In this document: positions 6,855 through 15,600 of the stretch, piece by piece
How the letters are laid out: each line of letters opens with the position of its first letter
Position numbering within the stretch: position 1 is the stretch's first letter
Assembly (NCBI GenBank): GCA_036723975.1
Contig: DAIMGJ010000002.1
Span: forward strand, 62,001-126,000
Direction: 5' to 3'
DNA from: JAILEN01 sp036723975
Lineage (GTDB): Bacteria; Bacillota; Clostridia; Lachnospirales; Lachnospiraceae
Length of the DNA: 64,000 nt
Notes under the pieces: generated by a model
Database searches by the model: none
What the model was told of the DNA's origin: nothing
Seen by the model: the letters and a program-made list of their open reading frames with translations, nothing else
Position numbers and translations under genes: made by a program

Positions 6855-7828
6855 TTAGACATCTCTTTCGTTAGGAACCGCAACTATGCTCGACTCCATT
6901 AACTGGTCTGTACCCAATACAAATTTAGCGCCATCAGCTTCATCAGATACATTTACCGGCCACAAAAAATCCTTTCTTTTTCTACCTGCATTTTTACTTA
7001 TTTCTCCAATAACAATTGGATAATATGCCGTCTCTAAATGTAACTCTACCGTCACAACCTCATCGATTTCCTTTGTCGAGTATACGCTCAGCGAATCCAC
7101 TCCACAAAAGTCCTCTTCTTCAGTTGACAACAAATACGCTAACGGAAACGAGTTCATTACACTCACAAGGCCTCGCGGATGTATTTCCGAATAATCTCTT
7201 ATAGCCACATCCCTCACGTTTACAATCGTAATATATGGATAAAACCACGAAAATATATTTATATCTGAAAGTTGCATTTTTTCATCTTGTAAATATACTC
7301 TAAGATAGTTATCAATTACCGTACTCTTATCATAAACGCTTTTCATTGCCAAAAAATGACCTATAACAGATCTCAATATTCTATTAATCTGCACATCCAC
7401 CTTTATGAGTTGCGTTCCTGGGTTAATTATCTTTTCTGCTAATACCTCCTGTGTTAGACGTTCAAGGCAATCATTTACCTTTCGTATAAAATCGGCGTAC
7501 ACTGTGTCATATTTACCTAAAATATCACCATTACATTCTGCACAAATGTTTCGATNNNNNNNNNNATCTCTCCTGCAAATTTAAGAGGTGATTTTACACC
7601 ATTTTGAAAATCTTTCATGTGTTTATTTTTCGTAGGTATTCCTTCAGCAAAAAGTGTATTAGCATAATCACCTTGAGCTATTCTCACGCTTTTGGGAGGC
7701 ACATGATCCCATGTTAGTTTTTTATATTTACCACAAATATTACAATAATCGTTTTGACTGCGTTTTTGTTTTATATAATGCAAAACATACCCTCGTTTTT
7801 TTCTATTTATCTCACCCATTCTGAGCAA
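6855..7828 (-). CDS. HNH-endonuclease-like protein split by an assembly gap
   Basis: Before the gap the N-terminal part shows CNICGK (C29, C32) and TWDHVPPKS (D41-H42), an HNH/McrA-like zinc site. Just after the gap, in the frame of the remaining 215 residues, is ICAECNGDILGKYD, which supplies the second Cys pair and the usual post-HNH sequence. The two open stretches therefore belong to one protein of roughly 325 residues. The ten Ns throw the frames out of register; an intact gene needs a gap length of 2 modulo 3. The C-terminal 200 residues are not recognised. Start is TTG at 7828 or ATG at 7819. HNH families of this type act as DNA nucleases in defence or mobile elements; the target is unknown. 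Confidence 0.7.
7556..7565. other. Assembly gap of ten Ns inside the HNH gene
   Basis: A run of ten undetermined bases. Flanking coding frames imply the true length is not ten if the gene is intact. Confidence 0.99.
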
Positions 7829-8086
7829 AATATCCTAGTTTTCATTTTAGCTCATTCAAAGATATTATCAAAATAACCCATTGTTTAATATCATATTAAA
7901 TTAACTCACAGCGAATCAGTTTTAAGCATAAATCAGCAACTCCCTTTCTTAAACAAGACCCCCACCTTCACGTTCAAAGGTGGAAAAAGGACCGTCCCTC
8001 CGTCCCCACTAATCTCCCACTTAATCTTTTCTTGGCCCATTGATAATATCCCACCCATACATCCACGATTTATTAGCAGGATACCT
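7829..8086. other. AT-rich intergenic stretch with a weak hairpin
   Basis: No convincing gene. CCACCTT and AAGGTGG around a 7- to 8-nt loop (about 7970-7992) could terminate either side, but there is no long T run. The stretch is polypyrimidine-rich between 7940 and 8060. Confidence 0.5.
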
Positions 8087-8272
8087 CTATAATCCTATTT
8101 CATCCATATCATTACAATCCCCATGGCAAAAGCAACCTGATTCTGGCAATTTTGGGTCACAGACGATATAAAAAAATGAGGTTCGTGTTGATTTATACTT
8201 AAATCTTGACCGATTTTTCGGTTGACGAACACAGTGTTTAATCAGATTTTTCTTATTCTTATCGCAGTGCAT
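8087..8272 (-). CDS. Possible small Cys/His-rich protein (61 aa)
   Basis: Begins 22 nt after the stop of the PIN-like gene; a GGTGG-like sequence lies upstream. The N-terminal half is very basic and the C-terminal half has four Cys and a His (CDPKLPES then CFCHGDC), suggesting metal binding. Positions 8205-8228 match 17574-17597 nearly exactly in inverted orientation, and the latter adjoins an IS3-type end, so at least part may be an IS relic. Kept only as a possibility. Confidence 0.3.
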   Translation of the reverse strand: MHCDKNKKNLIKHCVRQPKNRSRFKYKSTRTSFFYIVCDPKLPESGCFCHGDCNDMDEIGL

Positions 8273-8294
8273 TATATTAAACTTTTGGATCCAC

Positions 8295-9248
8295 CTATCC
8301 CTTCCCACGGTATTGATATGTCTTTCCATCAAACATACCATCAGCAATTTGCTCAAGTGTTAACGATTCCTCTGCTTCCTGAAAAAGAAGTTCTTTTCTT
8401 TCTACTACACTTATTGGATTTGCCAGCGTTTTTCTCATATACGATAGCAGTTGTTTCTTGTTCTTTACTTTGCCCGTTTGAACCATATATTGAAACAGCG
8501 AGAATAGATGTATATTTTCAAACTGAATTTGATTCATATCATACGAGCCGTTCAAAGCTTTACGCACAGAAACTAATGCACCATTATCAACAGAGCAAAA
8601 ATATATTCCCTTGTTTGAAAAATGGAATCCCTCAAGCAAAAAGAACATAGTTACGCATATTAATTGCTCTGCCAAACTATCTTTATCTTCTTTTCTTTCC
8701 TTTATTGCCTTCATGTATTTTTCAATAAAGGAAGAATCTCTTTTGTCAGCTGCGCTTAACTCAAACTCTCCATCCGTCAAATCAAGCATACTTTGTAAAA
8801 GCCCTGCAGTTTTTTTCAGAATCATTCTATTTTTGATTACTTGCTCTACAAATAAACAATTCCACCATTCACTATTCCGGTTTAAAAACTTTGAAAAATG
8901 GCGAGGTACCGTTTCTTCGCTTAGAACCACAACCATTAGTCCCAAGCCCGAAGCAGATTCGATCAATTCATATACATATGGTTGCAAAGTATTGCTTCTA
9001 GGATCTCTTGCTTCATATAAAACCAATTCCGTAATTACGAGCACACTTGATTTGTCCGTTTTGTTTATTGAGATGAGTACACTATCGCGTGCATCCTTAT
9101 CGATTTTTGCAAAATGAGACAAAAAACATGTATCCAAGAAAACCACTCTATCAGCTTTTATAATTTCCTCACACGATTTTCCCTGGTCAACAACTGCGCT
9201 CGGCGGAAGTGTTTTTTTCACGTCATCTATTATTTCCCGAACCGACAT
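8295..9248 (-). CDS. PIN-like domain protein (317 aa), putative RNase toxin
   Basis: Acidic residues occur in PIN order: D39 in VVFLDTCFLSHF, E74 and E79 in VITELVLYEARD, an acidic helix start EDKDSLAEQL about two thirds along, and a strand-end D in YFCSVDNGAL. PIN proteins are Mg-dependent RNases. At about 317 residues it is far longer than VapC (about 130), with a helical insertion and a C-terminal helical tail. The ATG at 9248 follows GGAGG by 12 nt; an upstream in-frame TTG is too close to that site. It overlaps the ImmA-like gene by 26 nt, so the two are translationally coupled and form a module with the Xre gene. The PIN call is from motif order only. Confidence 0.6.
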   Translation of the reverse strand: MSVREIIDDVKKTLPPSAVVDQGKSCEEIIKADRVVFLDTCFLSHFAKIDKDARDSVLISINKTDKSSVLVITELVLYEARDPRSNTLQPYVYELIESASGLGLMVVVLSEETVPRHFSKFLNRNSEWWNCLFVEQVIKNRMILKKTAGLLQSMLDLTDGEFELSAADKRDSSFIEKYMKAIKERKEDKDSLAEQLICVTMFFLLEGFHFSNKGIYFCSVDNGALVSVRKALNGSYDMNQIQFENIHLFSLFQYMVQTGKVKNKKQLLSYMRKTLANPISVVERKELLFQEAEESLTLEQIADGMFDGKTYQYRGKG

Positions 9249-10095
9249 GGTTTTCCACAACCTCCCTGTAACACTCTTTCATTCCACCCAATCGATATTG
9301 TAGTTCCTCCTCGCTCAGTAACCCCTTACGTACGTTCTCTTCACCTTGTTTGGTTGCTTCTTCAAGCCAATCCTTAAAATCGTCTTGTCTTGTCGGTTCC
9401 GCCAAAGAATTGTTCTGCTCAAGACCAGCTATTTTCCCAAAGATTCCCTTAAACGCCTCTTTATCATTACTTGACAGCAAATCCTGCGCCAAAGATTCAT
9501 TTTCAATATCAAGTTTATGCGTTTCAAAGCTCCTCACCACCACTGACATATATGTTGTTTTAAAATAATTTGCCAACAATAATATTAATAAGTATTCTTT
9601 AAAATACTTCTCTTTTTCTTTTCGCAGAATCCCATCAATTACTCTACTGTAGTTATCGAAAGTTACATTAAAATCAGCCTCCGGCATGATAATATTTCCA
9701 GCAAATGCATTAGCCATCATCTCATTTTCGTCATCATTATATTCTTCTCTATATATATCAAAAGAATTCAATTCTTCATTTTGAATTAAAACATGATACA
9801 ATTCATGGGTAACTGAGAAATTACTATATGCCCTATTTCGAGACGTATTTAAGAACAAGCAATTATATCCGTTTATACGCAATTGCAATGCCCCAATTTC
9901 ACGACTTTTCATCGGAATATGTATTAACTTGTACCCCTTATCCGCAAAAATCATCTCTGCAACCATCTGTATATCAGGGAAAACGGTCGGACTACTTCGA
10001 CCTATTGTCCAATAAAAACGAAAACATGCCTCAGCTATTGCATCAGCATGAACACTATTATGATTTATGATTTTCTTTAGTTTTTCTATTTCCAT
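9223..10095 (-). CDS. ImmA/IrrE-family zinc metallopeptidase (290 aa)
   Basis: HELYH at residues 97-101 is the HExxH zinc site, and the downstream ENEMMANAFAGNIIMP carries the third ligand and the family's ANxFAxxxLMP-like signature. ImmA/IrrE (COG2856) proteins cleave Xre-type repressors, as with ICEBs1 ImmA and Deinococcus IrrE-DdrO. The ATG at 10095 has GGAGG 6 nt upstream; a longer in-frame start lies inside the terminator hairpin. It is placed between an Xre regulator and a PIN-like protein. The C-terminal 120 residues (LAEPTRQDDFKDWLEEATKQ and onward) are specific to this protein and may contact the partner. Confidence 0.88.
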   Translation of the reverse strand: MEIEKLKKIINHNSVHADAIAEACFRFYWTIGRSSPTVFPDIQMVAEMIFADKGYKLIHIPMKSREIGALQLRINGYNCLFLNTSRNRAYSNFSVTHELYHVLIQNEELNSFDIYREEYNDDENEMMANAFAGNIIMPEADFNVTFDNYSRVIDGILRKEKEKYFKEYLLILLLANYFKTTYMSVVVRSFETHKLDIENESLAQDLLSSNDKEAFKGIFGKIAGLEQNNSLAEPTRQDDFKDWLEEATKQGEENVRKGLLSEEELQYRLGGMKECYREVVENHVGSGNNR

Positions 10096-10112
10096 AAAAA
10101 CCTCCAACAAAA

Positions 10113-10138
10113 AAATCCCACCATATCTGGTGGGATTT
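10113..10138 (-). terminator. Internal terminator/attenuator between xre and immA
   Basis: AAATCCCACCA and TGGTGGGATTT form a perfect 11-bp stem with a 4-nt loop, followed on the minus strand by a run of about eight T. The xre stop codon overlaps the stem. It should make most transcripts end after xre, so that the ImmA and PIN-like genes are expressed at a lower level. Confidence 0.85.
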
Positions 10139-10475
10139 AAATCTGTAAATTGACAATAGAATCATAAAACCGAAACATATCAACTAATTTTAATGCGGTA
10201 TCCTCATCTTCTTTAGATAAATCTCCGGCAAATAAAGCCAACTGATTATTAAGTTTCTTTTTTACTTGCATTTCAGCAGCATCCTGTAAAAAATAGTTAA
10301 TGCTTTGTCCTAGAGCTTCTGCGATGCATTGCTTATCTCCATCACAGATATCCGTTTTCCCGGATAATATCCTGCTTACTTTGCTCGGCGACCATCCTGT
10401 CATTAAACTTACATAGTTTTGTTTAATTCGTCTCTCACTCAGATATAAATTTAAATTACTAATAAATGTATTCAT
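10137..10475 (-). CDS. Xre-family HTH regulator (112 aa)
   Basis: A Cro/C1-type helix-turn-helix in the first 60 residues: KQNYVSLMTGWSPSKVSRIL with recognition helix SPSKVSRILSG and the following GQSINYFLQ. The remaining C-terminal 45 residues are helical and acidic. It is a likely repressor of its own operon, binding the nested palindromes at 10560-10582, and a likely substrate of the ImmA/IrrE-like protease downstream. Translation starts after GAGGTGAGGG. Confidence 0.9.
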   Translation of the reverse strand: MNTFISNLNLYLSERRIKQNYVSLMTGWSPSKVSRILSGKTDICDGDKQCIAEALGQSINYFLQDAAEMQVKKKLNNQLALFAGDLSKEDEDTALKLVDMFRFYDSIVNLQI

Positions 10476-10559
10476 TTTCCCTCACCTCGCCTTCGATTTA
10501 AAGAACACCATTTTAATCTTCGGTGGGTGTAATTGCATCATTTGCAATTTATCTCCTTA

Positions 10560-10601
10560 TATACTACTTGTAGTATACTACAATCATTGTTGTTCTTGCA
10601 A
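10560..10601 (-). promoter_or_regulatory. xre promoter and operator
   Basis: Minus strand TTGCAA (10596-10601), 18 nt, TATACT (10572-10577). TATACTAC/GTAGTATA (10560-10577, 2-nt centre) and the overlapping perfect palindrome GTAGTATACTAC (10570-10581) place three half-sites on the -10 box, as expected for Xre autorepression. A further AATTGCA/TGCAATT repeat lies in the leader at 10531-10549. Confidence 0.75.
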
Positions 10602-10659
10602 GTATTTTTATTATTTGCAATTTTCTTTTCATTTCACAAGTTCATAATCTTTCCAGCAT

Positions 10660-10783
10660 AGGAGCACGTCACACTCCGCAGCATGTTGACATTTTTTCGA
10701 ATGTAAGCGCTTCATAGCGCGTACACACATTCTGCGGCGTGCTGGCATTTTTCAGAATTCCAGAAGATAACTATGTCGTTGTT
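10660..10783 (-). pseudogene. Remnant of a ferredoxin-GNAT gene interrupted by an IS66 end
   Basis: Both sides of the IS66-type terminus at 10704-10725 resemble the start of the intact gene at 11870-12322: the segment coding for SEKCQHAAEC is present twice, once on each side of the terminus. Frames are broken. Confidence 0.65.
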
Positions 10784-10835
10784 TTTTATCCTAAAACTTA
10801 GTTATCAAAACAGGTACATCCTATGAAGTCCTTGC
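10704..10835. mobile_element. 132-bp cassette bounded by IS66-like ends
   Basis: A perfect copy of the 22-bp IS66 terminus (10704-10725) and a degenerate inverted copy (10814-10835, preceded by the IS subterminal AAAACTTAGTTATC) enclose about 90 bp of ferredoxin-gene sequence. No matching 8-bp target duplication is visible. Confidence 0.5.
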
Positions 10836-10850
10836 ATTTATAGCATTATA

Positions 10851-11423
10851 TTATTGTAGTCTAACCACTTTCAATTTCGGACCAAACTCCTTCATCCCGT
10901 GAAACTTTATATCTTCTAAAGCCCTAATCGTTGCTGTTTCGCGGAGCGCTATCATAAACGCCTTGTAAAACATCGGCGATGTTCTTGTTGATTCATGCTC
11001 ATAATAATAGCGCCAATCAACATAGCCATTCCGCATCATCTTTAAATCTGCATAAAAATCCTTCTCACCATAGTTTTTTTCTATGAAGTTCATCATATTT
11101 ATAATTGTTTTGCCTCTAATAATTGTCTGTTCAAACAAGCTTAGTTTCCGAAACAGTTCCAATAAATCATGACCTCTCGTCCTCTCCTCTAACATAGATT
11201 TCATATATAATTCACATGCCAACGCTCCATTAACAGTAGCAGAGCACACGAGTTCCGCATCCATATTCAACTCATCTTCCGACGCTGCGCCATCAAGATT
11301 ACATACCCTCTCAATTAACACATCAAATGTGTGTTCATATATTTGTCCTGCATCAAATCTTTTTCTATCAACAAATACTTTTTGCATTGCTACGTCTAAC
11401 CCCCTCCAAAAGGCCCCAAACAT
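10851..11423 (-). CDS. HEPN-domain protein (190 aa), putative RNase
   Basis: A mostly helical protein with the HEPN-like helix ALACELYMKSMLEE (residues 67-80) and the RX4-6H catalytic motif as R138-YYYE-H143. HEPN domains form metal-independent RNases in toxin-antitoxin and abortive-infection systems. No antitoxin (MNT or DUF86 partner) lies beside it; its neighbours are IS relics. No strong ribosome site is visible. The RX4H motif and the surrounding pattern support the family, while its activity is inferred. Confidence 0.65.
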   Translation of the reverse strand: MFGAFWRGLDVAMQKVFVDRKRFDAGQIYEHTFDVLIERVCNLDGAASEDELNMDAELVCSATVNGALACELYMKSMLEERTRGHDLLELFRKLSLFEQTIIRGKTIINMMNFIEKNYGEKDFYADLKMMRNGYVDWRYYYEHESTRTSPMFYKAFMIALRETATIRALEDIKFHGMKEFGPKLKVVRLQ

Positions 11424-11535
11424 TCCATCTACTCTATCAAGACTTATTCTTCCACATAATACAAATCGTATATTTAGAATCTATCCAAAATACTCGCTCA
11501 TTGCACAGTACTGTTTCATAAAACTTATTCCTATA

Positions 11536-11855
11536 ATGATAAGATACATTCAACACCGGGGGTGGATAGATAGAATGAAAAAAGCAGGACTTACACGTTC
11601 CATGTCAAAAAAAGGATGCTCACCTGATAATGCAGCATGCGAAGCATTCTTTGGAAGACTAAAGAATGCGATGTTTTATAATCATTCATGGATAAATGTT
11701 TCGCTTGATGATTTTATTGAATCTTTAGATTCTTATATGCACTGGTATTCTACCGGACGAATAAAAATGTCACTGGGTGCAATGAGCCCGATGGAGTATA
11801 GACGTAGTCTTGGATTGATTGCTTAGTCCAAGAAAACGTCCGCACCCTCTATTGT
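11536..11855 (+). mobile_element. IS3-family transposase 3' relic
   Basis: The last third of an IS150/IS3-type DDE transposase is readable from about 11536 to 11826: RSMSKKGCSPDNAACEAFFG with the catalytic E, the Y-HWY-like strand (DSYMHWYSTGRIKMSLG) and the terminal SPMEYRRSLGL. The 5' two thirds are missing. After the stop comes the terminus GTCCGCACCCTCT (11838-11850). Inactive. Confidence 0.85.
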
Positions 11856-11869
11856 TTATTGAAATTATA

Positions 11870-12322
11870 CTATTGCAATACCTTCCTCGCATACGAGCAC
11901 ATCGCCATCACAGTTTCTCCGCTTCGCTCTGCCACCTCTAAGACCTTATAAACCAAACGCTTCGCGATACTCTTTCCTCCAAACTCCGGTAACACTTCCG
12001 TATGGTAAATATTCCACCCATCCGCTGTTTCTTGATAGTCGCATTCTCCAATCACTTGGTTATCAAAGAGAGCTACACTCCGACTTGCTTCGGCCTCAAA
12101 GATCACATCCACCTCATGTCGATATGCACAACTCAACGCTCCGGACGGGCAACGTTCAATCGCCTGCCAGATTTCGATATCATCCGCCCGGGTCAAATCA
12201 ATCCATGGTCGCTTCATTGGATTAAATGTATTCGGGCTTCCCTTCACACACTCTGCAGCATGCTGACACTTTTCTGAATTCCAAAACACTACAATGTCGT
12301 TGTTTTCGTATAGTCTATGCAT
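11870..12322 (-). CDS. Ferredoxin-like (Fer4_19) and GNAT fusion protein (150 aa)
   Basis: Residues 1-66 match the divergent single-cluster ferredoxin domain, with C19, C25, C58 and C65 in SEKCQHAAEC and ERCPSGALSC. Residues 70-150 match a small YjdJ/NAT_SF-type acetyltransferase core: VALFDNQVIGECDY, the beta-4 strand with EVLPEFGGKSIAKRLV as the acetyl-CoA loop, and MAMCSYARKVL. This two-domain protein is widespread in Firmicutes with unknown substrate. Three decayed partial copies lie in this window (10.7, 20.4 and 20.8 kb). The small gene at 12349 is just upstream and may be cotranscribed. Confidence 0.85.
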   Translation of the reverse strand: MHRLYENNDIVVFWNSEKCQHAAECVKGSPNTFNPMKRPWIDLTRADDIEIWQAIERCPSGALSCAYRHEVDVIFEAEASRSVALFDNQVIGECDYQETADGWNIYHTEVLPEFGGKSIAKRLVYKVLEVAERSGETVMAMCSYARKVLQ

Positions 12323-12348
12323 ATGCTCTTTCTCCTCAACTGTTCTGG

Positions 12349-12558
12349 TTAAGAATTATTATCACAGCTCCGTTTACATATATCCACTAATTCTTTGTAT
12401 TGCTCTTTTTGTTGTTCTGTCCAATCAACGCGTCTATCTGCATTTCTTTTAAGCATACTAAAAGCCGTCTCTTTTTCCAAATCCGTCAACTTAACAGATG
12501 GATCTCCCATTGCATACGCTATCATTTTGGCAAAAATAATCAGCTCTTCGGCATTCAT
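12349..12558 (-). CDS. Small hypothetical helical protein (69 aa)
   Basis: Not recognised. Entirely helical and charged (LEKETAFSMLKRNADRRVDWTEQQKEQY) with a Cys near the end. It is preceded by a GGAG-like site and followed after 26 nt by the ferredoxin-GNAT gene. Codon usage and composition look genuine. Function unknown. Confidence 0.5.
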   Translation of the reverse strand: MNAEELIIFAKMIAYAMGDPSVKLTDLEKETAFSMLKRNADRRVDWTEQQKEQYKELVDICKRSCDNNS

Positions 12559-12601
12559 ATATTAAACCTATCTCCGCTTCACATATATGCTCATATACTT
12601 C

Positions 12602-15600
12602 TTATTTAAAAAAATCATTTCTTTTACGCGTATACCAGCTCTTGAGACCAGTATCTATTAAATGTTCATAACAATTTGCATATACAGAATCAGACAACAG
12701 TAACTCCGAATCACTTACTACTCTTTGCACGAAAAAATGTGCCGCTTCCCTATCAGCAAATCCTTTGGTCTGGGATAAATACTCTGTTATAACGCTCTCG
12801 ATAAGATTATCAAACACATACTCCAGCAATTCTTTTGTTTGCATGCCGTAAGCATAGTTTATAATCTGTTCTCCTGCATTAACATACTCCTTTTGCAATA
12901 TTAATTCGTTAACAAAATTTGTATTTGTTCGCATTATTCTTTGAGTCAGTTTTCGATCAGCATTGTGAAATGTATTAACATATATTTTCCACAAAATGTC
13001 TATTTTGTCCTGCTCTATTTCAAATCTCTTTTCGCCCCTTACTTTAGAAGAAACATACGAATAATATTTTTTTGTATCATACAATTCTTTATTAATCACA
13101 TCGCTATAAATATATGCTTTTGACAACTTTAACAAATTATTCAGTACAACATCATTAACATTTTTTAAACTATTTGCATAATTTACATATTTTTCTTCAT
13201 TCTCCTCATTTAACTCATCACATATATCTTTTTCAATTTCCACAACTGAATCCTTTATGAAACTAAGAAATTTCAATTTTTCGTCAATTGACTTTTCAAC
13301 ATCAAACAACGATATCAACTTTCTATTTAGTTCATTTCTACGTTTTTTACTCATTAAAGGATAAGAAAAACTATCCATATTCAAATTATAAAAAATCTTA
13401 TATGCTGTTTCCTTTGGCAACGTCAATATATAACAAATAATCTCATACGTTGCGGTTGAGTTCCTCCTACAGCAACTAAAATACACCGCTAAATCTTCTA
13501 TGATGTTCGTAATACTATTTTGTCTTTTTAACAAATCAATTGCATATCTGTAATCTTGTATTTGCATTAACTCTTCAGCACTTAAAAATATTTCTCCGTC
13601 AAACAGTGCGTCATAATCTTTATCGATTATCCCCTGTTTAAGAATTCCTGCACGAATAGCCTTATAACAATCTACCAGGTTTTCTTTTAAATAGTTAGCA
13701 TTCTCTAAAATGCTGTTCTTTATATTTTCATCTTTATAATCTACATAGTTTTCCTTCCGTAAAACTTCAGCAATTAAATAATCAAGGACAAAGCCATTCT
13801 CACGAAGTGTCTTTGCCAGTTCCTGTGATACTTCTTTATTCCACTCTATACTGCTAAACAGTCGAAGTGTACTCTCTTCAATTGTTGAGCAATATTCTAA
13901 CGCCCTTACAAATTCCTCTTTTTTTATAATTCCATCATTCAATCCAAACTCATAGTATTCATTGAAAATTCCAGGAAAAACCTTATACGTCTCCAACCAA
14001 TCGTATAAAATGCTTTGCATGTTTTTTATGCCAAATTTTTTTATCAAATTATCGTAAAAACCAATCGACTCCTCATAACCCATGTCAGATTGACATATCA
14101 AATTATGAAGCATTTGAATTGCATCATCGTCATAATTCACAACTTCATTATCAAAATTAATCAACTCTATTATTGTTTTCGGTCTCTTTATAATTTCTAT
14201 TTCTTCTGTGGATATAAATGGGTTATCTCCCATATACATTTCTTTATAACAAAGAATCTCCTCTGTAAATAACTCACAGATACATTTTCTAATTTCCAAT
14301 AAAACGTTTTTATCCGTAACAGAAGACAATACACTATTTGCAACAACACATACATATTGTTCTCTCTCATTTTTTTCAGAATGATATGATAATACTTTTT
14401 TAACAAAATCTTTTGCTGCAACTATGTTGTTGACATCATACTGATGTTCATTAATTAACGATTTAAAACCATCTAAATATTTTTCAAAAGCGACCTTTAT
14501 GGTTTTACTATTATCAACTATGAACTCCGGCAATCCAAGCCCGAGCTGATTTCTTTTATTATACGCATCATTTATTACCGCTTCATTTATATCTGCTATT
14601 AATCTGGAATACGCCTCTCGATCAGTTGGAGTTTCTCCATAAACAATACTATTAAATACCTTCATTTCATCCGAGCTGTATTTTTTGCTTCCAAGAGGCA
14701 TATTATAAAAATAGCATCTATAGTTAAGATCGATTATCTTCCGATCAATTAATATTTTAATCTGCTCAAGGAATTCTTTACTTACATTTAGACATTCCCC
14801 AAAGCCCGATTCATTCCGTAAATACTCATCCAAAACCGTTTGCATATCTCCATCTGTTAGTGAATAAAAATCTTTTTCAAATTCTGATTTTAGATATACA
14901 ACCACCGCACATTTTTGAAAAACATCTTCCTCTTCAACTAGTTCCAATCGTCTAATCCTATTATACATAATCAATGCTTGGTTTAATCTGTTTTTCATTT
15001 CGCGTATATTAACGTTTTTTCCATGAGTAATCCATTGTAACCCATTTATTGACTCTATTGTAATGTATTCATTTTTTTCAATAAGCCCCATTTCTATAAG
15101 TTCCGGTTTGTTACTATTTAGGATGGAACACAAAATAGCCTCACGATTATCTATTGAGATTCGTGGCAGTCTCACAATGTAGTCGAACGCCTTCGTATAA
15201 AAATTCTCTTTTGTCATATCCGTACTAGAATTCTCAATTATTTCGTTTGGTTCTCCATCGATGGCTTTCCCTTTTGTGGAAGCTACCTCACCCTCGTTTA
15301 TTCTATTTGCTTTTTCCCCATCCCCTTCACTGTTTTCTAATGGATTATTATGAAGCATTATCTCCGGCTTAATGCAAATGATAAATGTAACCTTATTATG
15401 GAGCACTCGTTCTAGCCAATTCTTTTCAATAAAATAATACCGTCTAATTTCTCTAATAAAACTCTCAATAGAATCTATATTATTATTTCGATCCAAGTCT
15501 TCAACAACGAATATATAATGTCTGAATAACCATCTGCGATAAAACTCTTTTCTAAAAATATCTATTAAAACATTCTCATCTACTTGGCGTTTACCTTCAG

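Noticed and set aside
7517..7828. Separate small HNH protein ending after the gap
   Set aside because: The tail after the Ns is out of frame; the other frame carries the matching CxxC and continues 215 residues.
11327..11521. Open frame at the start of the IS3 relic
   Set aside because: It is antisense to the HEPN gene start and has no transposase similarity; homology begins only near 11536.
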